Source of the DNA: Chrysemys picta bellii
Taxonomy: Eukaryota > Chordata > Testudines > Emydidae
Reading direction: 5' to 3'
NCBI RefSeq assembly: GCF_011386835.1
Contig: NC_088791.1
Location: 126,146,943 to 126,210,942 of the forward strand
DNA: 64,000 bases
Part shown: piece after piece, positions 57,176-64,000 of the stretch
Numbering within the stretch: position 1 is the stretch's first letter
How the letters are laid out: each line of letters begins with the position of its first letter
Program-made: the position numbers and the translations under genes
Notes under the pieces: model-generated
The model's input: only the letters and a program-made list of their open reading frames with translations
What the model was told of the DNA's origin: nothing
Database searches by the model: none

Positions 57176-57937
57176 AGCTGTAACTGACATTTTAGAAAAC
57201 ATAATAAAATGATCTTAGTATTTTATATTGCTTAATCAATATAAAAAAAATCCACAAATAATGCTTGACTTTACAAGAATCCCAAGAGTTTATTTGCAAA
57301 TTGGGATAAGCTACAGCCATTATCAAATATCTTTGATCTGCAACATGCAGTTAGCAATTGCAGTGCCATCCATGATCTTAATTAAAAAGTAAAACAATTA
57401 ATTTTCCTACCTGCCCTTCCCTGCATCTGCTGGTTGGTGATTTTTTTTTAAATTTTTTAAATTAAAACTTGTATTGGTGATTAAAAGTGCTATGCAATGT
57501 ACATCTATTGCAGTGCTCAGCATAGACTTGAAATGTGGACAGAAAATCCCAAATTCCTGTGATCTTATATTTTAATTTGCACAAATCTTAATCTGGACTG
57601 AACACATTATACGCTCCTTCTCAATGGGGAAGCGTCTTCTGTCAGCACATAATGCACAGGAACAGTTTGGTTTCATAGTATTAAGAGAACTGGCTCAACA
57701 CAATCTGCTTCAGCTGATAGTTCTGATGCTGTCACAGCCAATAATCTGCTGAGGTCTCTTCCTTTACACTGTTTGCTTTAGGTGCGTCTGCATGATCTTG
57801 GGTGATTGATCCAAGGGCAGCACTTAATATCCTCACATGCCACAAGAGGGGAAATCCATTTCAGTCCCTGAAATGACTGAGAGCGCAATTTGGCTTAATG
57901 ACGTCAGAGACTTATGCCTGAGTGAGAACTATGGGCC
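57176..57937. other. Intron-like stretch
   Basis: No exon or element recognised. Confidence 0.4.
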
Positions 57938-58122
57938 AGATTGACAAAGGTATTTAGGCACCTAAAGATGCACCTATCCCCAAGTGGAATTTTGAAAAGT
58001 GTGTAAGCAGGTTAGGTGTTTAGTTTCAATGGGCGTTTAGTGCCTAACCCGCTTAGACACTTTTGAAAATCCCATTTGGTATATGTCTGCATCTTTAAGC
58101 ATGTAAATACCTTTGAAAATCT
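57938..58122. repeat. Foldback MITE (AAAGGTATTTAGGCACC family)
   Basis: The left arm CAGATTGACAAAGGTATTTA pairs with the right arm TAAATACCTTTGAAAATCTG. Inner parts AAAGATGCA and TGCATCTTTAA pair too. A part copy lies at 61636-61730. Confidence 0.8.
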
Positions 58123-59794
58123 GCTCCTTATTCTGCAATTGACTCCATGCGGTCAGATTCCTGTCTCTGCACATAGCCCTGTTGAAGTTAATGAAATTCT
58201 GCAGGGGAGTAGGGCTCTGCCCATGTAGAGTTAATTGCAGTGTTCTGGCTCCTTAAGGACTTCAATATTGGACCCAAAAATAATAATAATCTTTGCACTT
58301 ACATAGCACTTTTTCATCTGAAAATCTCCAAGTAATTTATATAGTGATTTTCCTTTCAAATTTTTATAGGCAGGTAAACATACTGAAAATGAACATAGAA
58401 ACAAAACAAGTATTTAAGAAAAAACTCGAGTTTTTAGCCTTTCTACATCTGGCTATTATCTGGCAGTTTCATGCTAACAGGTAGGAAGCAAGAGAAATCA
58501 AGACAGTTAGAAACTCATACTGAGTTCAAACCAATGGGAAAAAGCACTAGAAATTAAACTTAACTTAAAATTGCTGTTTGTGTGCATGTAGCTATATCTA
58601 TATATATATTCTCAGTGTGATGAGCTTAATTTTAACAGGATACAGGTCTAAATTATGGCCCCGGATCTGAACTGCACTGTACTTTGAGAAGGTCGGGATT
58701 CAAACTTCGTGGCACAGTCCTGCCTGCATGACTCATATTTCTTCAGTGAATACAAATGGTCTCCAGAAACTAGAAAACGTGGGCCTCCTCTTTGAGAAAT
58801 GGTATTCCTTTGCTTTATGTCCCTCTTCCTCTTCTTGAGATGAGTGTTTTCATTACAGACCTCTTGCCCACTGGTAGCTGGAATCTAGTGCTGAGGCCAC
58901 ACTGCTGGCATCACCGTGGGGCTTGTTCCCAGTTCGTTCTGTCCCAGTTCTTCTGGTTTCTTTTCAGGGTATTTAGAAGCTGTAACTCTGAAATGGGAGA
59001 AAAGATGGGCAGAAGGAGTGGTTTTACTTGAATATACTCATCTGGAGAAGGAGAATGGCGACAGATGCAAGAAGCACCATTTTTCAAGGAAGGTTGAGCA
59101 GGTTTTCCATTTTCATCTGAAATTCCTGGACGCCATCAGTCCATGAAATAAAGAAAAATAAGTTGAGTTAAAACAAAACCACTCTGACCTGAACATACTT
59201 CAAAATATATTGATGCATCAAGGGGTATTGTTCAGCTTGCACTTCTTTTTGCATTAATTTCCATACAGAATGAGCATCCTTCTCTTCTAATTTTCTTTTT
59301 GTCAATTTAGCAGGAAAATGCAGCCTCCACGGCGTAACTTTTACTTTATTTATGTCTTTTAAATTCTATAAATGTTAAAATAAAGGCCTATCTGTATGCT
59401 GTAGGTATCCTTGACACAATATAAAAATACATCCTAAATACAGAAATTTAAGAACCTATCACAAACCCCACTCCTCCTTGAACTCTTCTCCACCCTTACA
59501 ATTACAATTCCCTGCCACTCCAAACCCCAGTTTTCAAATGTGCAGGGGGAAAACGTGAGGTCATCCGAGTCAAGCTATTTCAGACTGAATGGGGTAGTAA
59601 ATTCCAAGCTGCAAGGTTTTCATACAGAACATCTGGCCAGCAGTCTCCTCTCAGTCATACCAGTGGAGCTCCAGTTTTGTTTTGGTAAGCCATTAATTTT
59701 TAAACAATGGTTGTTTTCTTCAAAATGTTATGATCGAACTAGACTTGTATGGGAAAAAAACAGGAGTTTTTCTGTGCCTCAACATTCCTGTGAA
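58123..59794. other. Intron-like stretch
   Basis: A weak MIR-like tail in antisense ('AATAATAATAATCTTTGCACTTACATAGCACTTT') is seen near 58278-58340. The open frames at 58792-59146 have no recognisable domain. Confidence 0.45.
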
Positions 59795-59798
59795 GTTG

Positions 59799-59833
<35 letters not shown>

Positions 59834-59998
59834 TATTATTATTATACCCTTAATGCAAATGGAGAAATTGACGCACAGAGTGGGTAATATACTCAAGATC
59901 ACACAGTTAAATCAGGGCAGAGCTGAGAATAGAATCCAAGTGTCATGAGTCCCAGTCATTTTTTCTGATTGTAAGGTAACTGTGCCTTCTACCAATGA
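59795..59998 (-). mobile_element. MIR-type SINE with ATT-rich tail
   Basis: After a (TTA)n run (59801-59846) the plus strand reads 'GGAGAAATTGACGCACAGAGTG', 'ACTCAAGATCACACAG' and 'GGCAGAGCTGAGAATAGAATCCAAGTG', the reverse complement of MIR. Confidence 0.82.
59801..59846. repeat. (ATT)n microsatellite
   Basis: About fifteen ATT units with one interruption form the tail side of the antisense MIR. Confidence 0.95.
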
Positions 59999-60029
59999 GC
60001 AGTGGGGAGGCGGACCAGAGCTCATGAGA

Positions 60030-60175
60030 GAAGGATTTGCTACAGGCCTGCTAGGTAACTTTGGGCAAGTCACTTCACCTCAGTTTTCCCATCAGTAAAA
60101 TTGGGATAATAGTAACTACTTCCTTTGTAAAGCTATGGATTATAAACTCTGTATAAGAGGTAGGTGATGGGTATT
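60030..60175 (+). mobile_element. MIR-type SINE fragment
   Basis: The stretch 'AGGTAACTTTGGGCAAGTCACTTCACCTCAGTTTTCCCATCAGTAAAATTGGGATAATAGTAACTACTTC' is the MIR core and tail on the plus strand. It faces away from the antisense copy just upstream. Confidence 0.88.
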
Positions 60176-62084
60176 CTAGCCTTTAGTGCAGGTGATCAAA
60201 TACAGGCAGGAGTTCAAAAGAAACAATAAGAGACCTTATTACCTTAACTGGAAACCAGGCATAGAGTTCTGTTGTTCATGGAGGTGATCTTATCTGACAA
60301 AGAAACTGTTCTACCTGTTTCCAACGTTAGCTAATACTGAATGCCCAAAGGAAGGTGTAGAAACTCCTCATAGTGCACCTACTTCTGCTAATACAGTATC
60401 ATGTCTGTCTTATGTGCCTGTATTATATGAATGCTATATAATAACATATCTGTCAGACATGAACAAATAGGTCAAATAGTGTCAGGATTTAGGGAAGAAA
60501 AGTCTTTTGGTAATGTTTGTAATTTCATGTTTGTTTATCATTAATTTTAATGCTTATTTGTCAGATTTGAATGCCTTTGTAAGTGCTCTGAGAATTTCAG
60601 ATGAAAGGCACTTAACAAGTCCCCCCAGGAAATAAAACAGTGACCTGTTTTATAAACAGACTACTGATTACCTCAGTGCATGCACCAATTGTTCATTGCC
60701 TTCTTCTTTCTGAAGCAGTACGTGAATATTCTATTTAGTATTTTAAACAGGGTTTTTTTTTTTACATGAAAATTCCATTAAATATTAATTTCCCCTCCCC
60801 CAACATAATGGGATTGGTTTGAAACAAGGTACTCTGCTGCAGCAGATCTCTGAGGTACGGTAGAATATATACAGGGAAATCCAAACATACGTAGATTATG
60901 AAAATGTCCATGTATTGGACAAAAGAAATACACAGTGGTTTTTTTATTTAACAATACAAAACCATTCAGTACAAAAGGAATTGCTTGTCTTATGTTGACT
61001 GAAAGTGTGTTAGTACTTAATAGATTGACGACATTATTCATCCATGTAAAATTTGTATGGCTGTGTTGCTAAGACGATCATTAGCTTAGTGCTTCTGCTC
61101 TGGATTAGCATCAGTTGCACAAGTTAGAACAGCCTGAGAATAGTCTCAAGCTATATGCTCCTAGTTTTTCAGAAGATTTAAGTATTTATTCACTAATTCA
61201 TTTTGTTTACCAGTTTCACCCATTTCCTTCTCTTCACTCTTTCTTCCTTTTCTTTGGCTTGCTCATTACCAACCATTTATCAGATGATTGTTTGCAAGAA
61301 ACTGGTAATGAAGAATACCATTTATTTATTCTGCTTCCACGACATCAAATCCAAACTTTCTTGAGACTTCAGTGGGAATAGGACCAGGACCTAAATGTAA
61401 TTTACTTCGAAGCTTGAGTTTAGGCAGGGTCATATGTGAATTAGGCCCATTAAAATAATGCAGAGCATCCCAGTTAATTTAAGAGAAATGTCTTCCCATT
61501 GTCGCTATATAGCCCCCATTACCATAGTATCTGAGCACCGCACAGTCTTTAATATATTTATCCTCCCAACCCCCTTGTGAGATAGGGCAGTGCTATTACT
61601 GCTATAACTGAGGCACAGAGAGACTAAGGGCCACATTTTTAAAGGCATATTGGGTACCTAAAGATGCAGCTAGCACCTAGGCACCTAACTCCCTTTTGAA
61701 AGTCCCACTCGGTGCCTATCTGCATCTTAAGAATCTGATTCTAATGGTAAATCTGGACTCTGACTCAGGTCTGACACCTACCATCCACATACACATCAGT
61801 CAGGCCAGAAAGATCTCAGGATTTGGGCCTACAGACTCAGCCAGAGGTCTGGGTCCAAGCCCTAGCTAGCTCCACTGTGATGCGGCTCCAAGACCAAGGA
61901 TTTTGCACTGTAGATGCAGCTCAATTTGGGTTGCCAGATTTGGGTCTGGAGAGTCTGCCAGCACTCTCCTGCAAACCCCCGGCCTGTGTTTCTCAGCCGT
62001 TCCATCCCAAAAATTCACACCCAGTTCCTGTTTGGGGACAGACCTGCGGAACAGCCCGCAGCAAAACCAGTAGCAGAAGAAGCG
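60176..62084. other. Intron-like stretch
   Basis: A part copy of the foldback family at 57938 lies at about 61620-61730 ('AAAGGCATATTGGGTACCTAAAGATGCAGC'), preceded by a MIR-like scrap ('ACTGAGGCACAGAGAGACTAAG') at 61607-61630. No exon was recognised. Confidence 0.45.
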
Positions 62085-62280
62085 CCTGAATGTCGCCCTA
62101 ACTATACCAATATAAGCCCTATGCCTCTTGTTGAGGTGGTTTTATTATGTCAGCATAGCAGGGGAGCTACATTGGTGGGAAGAGCATTTCAGTGTAGGCA
62201 AATTTCAGTGTGTACACTGCTGTTTTGTTGACAAAAGCTGACTTTTGTCAACAAAACTGTGTAGTGTAGACAAGGCTTTA
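62085..62280. repeat. MITE fragment with a perfect 15-bp hairpin
   Basis: The right end GTGTAGTGTAGACAAGGC resembles the GTCTACAC-type ends of the elements at 4007 and 9247. A perfect hairpin with arms 62223-62237 and 62242-62256 and the loop CTGA lies inside. The left end is not clear. Confidence 0.55.
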
Positions 62281-62288
62281 CATACCTC

Positions 62289-63414
62289 TGACGGGATCCC
62301 GGGGTGCAGTCTGGGACTGTGGGATCACTGTGACCCCTTAACTCTCCAGCCTAGCTTTGCTAGAGACAAGCTGCAAAGCCCTCCAGGCACTGTTATCACT
62401 CAGCACAACAGCATGTGGCGCCCCACACACAGCTAGATTGCATGAATGCTCCCAGAGCCACTCATGAATCACACCAAGAACGGCACCAGCCAAATCTCCC
62501 CAGCTCCCAGCCTTGTAGCTCAGGAATATACTGTCTTGCACTGCTCATCTTGAGCAGTGCACGTTTATTAACTGGTTCATCCCTTCATCAATGGAAAGTG
62601 GATATACACCAGCCTTTGCAAATCTGAGCAGATTTACCAAACACTTCAGGCAAACTCACTGGTAAAGATAAATATTAAAACAAATTTATTGACTACAAAA
62701 GTTGGATTTTACGTGATTATAAGTGATAGGCAAAAAGTCATAGTTACCAAAATAAAATATAAGTACGCAGTCTAAACTCTCAACCCTATTAGACTGAGCA
62801 ACAGCTAGATTAAGATTTTTTTCATCCCACTGGATATTGCAGTCCTTAATATACAGGTTTGTCCCTTAAACCTGGGCCAGTACCCTCTGTTTGAGTCTTC
62901 AGGCTTCTGAGTGTCTTTGTTGTTTGCAGCTTGGTGGGAGAAGAAGAAAGGCCAAGCATGTGGCCTCTGTGTTCCGTTTTATACCCTTAGTCCATGTGCT
63001 TGGAGAACACAAGTCCAGGCATGTCTGGGGGGCATTGCTGAGTCCCCAGGCAAGGTTGAGTAATTCCCCTGGTGTGCCCTTATGCAGGTGAGTCATTGAA
63101 TTGTAGCTCCCTTGCTGGGCGATGGTTGGTTGACACCCCACCCAGGTGTTGGTTACGTTTCTTGCTGTTGTCTCTGGGGGCCTAATATGTGCTGATTCCC
63201 CAACTTACAGCATGTTTTAGTGACAACCGTACAACACAATCTCATAAGTTCATATGCACTAAAGATATACATATTTAGATAGAGCAGTGACTTTCAGCTG
63301 ATCAACCTTTTCCCTGATACCTCACATGGCTTGCTTTATATGCAATATCACAATTATATACAGATGAGGAATATGGGGGTTACAAGATGCTCTCCCAAGG
63401 TATAGTATGTTACA
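62289..63414 (-). repeat. 3' LTR of a minus-strand endogenous retrovirus-like element
   Basis: Read on the minus strand the LTR starts TGTAACATACTATACC and ends GGGATCCCGTCA. It is preceded on the same strand by a polypurine tract (GCCAGGGAGGGGGTAT, 63415-63430). A TATA box TATAAAA is at 62977-62983 (minus strand) and the polyadenylation signal AATAAA at 62564-62569 (minus strand), about 410 bases further. A perfect 11-bp hairpin (62538-62562) follows the signal directly. The order of polypurine tract, TATA box and poly(A) signal supports a 3' LTR. It lies antisense to the ARHGAP8-like gene. Confidence 0.75.
62538..62562 (-). promoter_or_regulatory. Perfect hairpin next to the LTR poly(A) signal
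   Basis: The arms TGCACTGCTCA and TGAGCAGTGCA pair over 11 bases with a 3-base loop. On the minus strand it begins two bases after AATAAA, within the LTR. It may shape 3' end formation, though this is inference. Confidence 0.75.
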
Positions 63415-64000
63415 ATACCCCCTCCCTGGCAATAGAATGCACCTTATAAATCAGCCACACTTGCACTGTCCCAAACAGCCTGTACGCTGAGTATAAAAAA
63501 TAAATAAAGCTGTCTGTGATGAGTCCAAACAAAATCAGGGTCTGTATTTGGTCCAGGGGTGGCTGAAATCTGAATCAAATTACAGCCGAGGGTGGCTGCC
63601 TGTCTGTGTTAGGTGTCCCAATGGCTGGCAGTCAGTCATGTCTGTGCATGGGCTCAGGGTGCTTGTAAGGAGGCTGTACTTCATCTCCATGCTTGTTAAC
63701 AGGGTGCTTGTTAATTTTTACCACAATTTTTCATCCATTGTGGTTGGTGATCTGCCTCTGTGGTTGACCAGGGCCTGCATAATGATGGAGTAGTGTCTTT
63801 TGCAGTTTACATACTCGTGTTCCTTAAAGAGGGCAAACTACGGGCACATTGATAGCCCCTGCGCAGTTTGGAAAGCACATTCTCTCAAAACTTAGCAGTT
63901 ATTTCAGGCACACTTTTAATGCCCACCACCTTTGGGCACATCCCAGTGCTGATCACCTCATGATCCTTCCCTGCAACAATCCCCACAGTTGCCAACTCCA
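63415..64000 (-). mobile_element. Internal 3' part of the minus-strand retrovirus-like element
   Basis: The stretch right of the LTR begins with the polypurine tract and then 'GTCTGTATTTGGTCCAGGGGTGGCTG' type sequence that I recognise as repeated in turtle genomes. No conserved domain could be read in it. The element continues beyond the window. Confidence 0.5.

Noticed and set aside
58792..59146. Open frames considered as an exon
   Set aside because: Two overlapping frames, no conserved motif and no matching splice sites in phase 1.
46375..64000. Further ARHGAP8 exons
   Set aside because: I searched by eye for the following CRAL-TRIO segment (GDD, then an F-S-C-C-R-M-P-P-like stretch) and did not find it; it probably lies beyond the window.
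1..64000. A new multi-gene defence or biosynthetic system
   Set aside because: All multi-gene arrangements seen are transposons or retroviral relics; the only host coding sequence is two exons of one gene.

Overview
The window is vertebrate nuclear DNA, most likely from a cryptodiran turtle. I infer this from tRNA-derived SINEs of the Cry type with CR1-like tails, several CR1 LINE 3' ends, many non-autonomous hAT elements with perfect 8-bp target duplications, palindromic MITEs of the kind common in turtles, a DIRS-type retrotransposon, and MIR-like CORE-SINEs. It holds no complete gene. The only host protein-coding sequence I can support is two small exons on the + strand (37699-37812 and 46234-46374). 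They splice in the same phase (1-1) and lead into a peptide, HPYYDVARHGIVQLAG, that matches the start of the CRAL-TRIO/Sec14 domain of ARHGAP8 (p50RhoGAP family). A CpG island at about 18150-18810 with several good splice donors on the + strand is the best candidate for the promoter and non-coding first exon. If so, nearly all of the window downstream of it is intron, and the rest of the gene lies beyond position 64000.

Layout. 1-5660: CR1 fragments carrying nested hAT and foldback elements. 5660-12370: mostly featureless AT-rich DNA with a hairpin-rich MITE at 9247-9532. 12370-16750: a broken autonomous PIF/Harbinger transposon with a Myb-like gene (+) facing a transposase (-), itself hit by hAT elements. 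16937-18053: a hAT element, an antisense fragment of 18S rRNA and a MIR. 18150-18810: the CpG island. 18811-28130: intron-like DNA with hAT, foldback and GC-rich minisatellite-bearing elements. 28137-30350: a decayed hAT transposase copy that may be a source element, carrying two MITE insertions. 30350-37698: AT-rich foldbacks, two Cry SINEs, another hAT, and an odd ACCAATT-rich array. 37699-37812: first coding ARHGAP8-like exon. 39929-45297: a DIRS element containing a truncated endogenous retrovirus with one 3' LTR, which in turn contains a Cry SINE. 46234-46374: second ARHGAP8-like exon. 46375-64000: intron with a 759-bp hAT element, a solo LTR (52016-52896), a long antisense CR1 (54282-56945), MIR copies, and at the right edge the 3' LTR of a minus-strand retrovirus-like element that runs out of the window.

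The host part is thus one gene with long introns; the rest is a layered record of transposition. The most notable items are an open frame that fuses DIRS gag to retroviral reverse transcriptase, the 18S rRNA fragment, the two decayed autonomous DNA transposons that could have served the MITEs, several near-perfect hairpins, and the same type of GC-rich minisatellite inside several different DNA transposon families. I did not find a convincing new multi-gene system. Family names rest on reading and memory, not on a database search.
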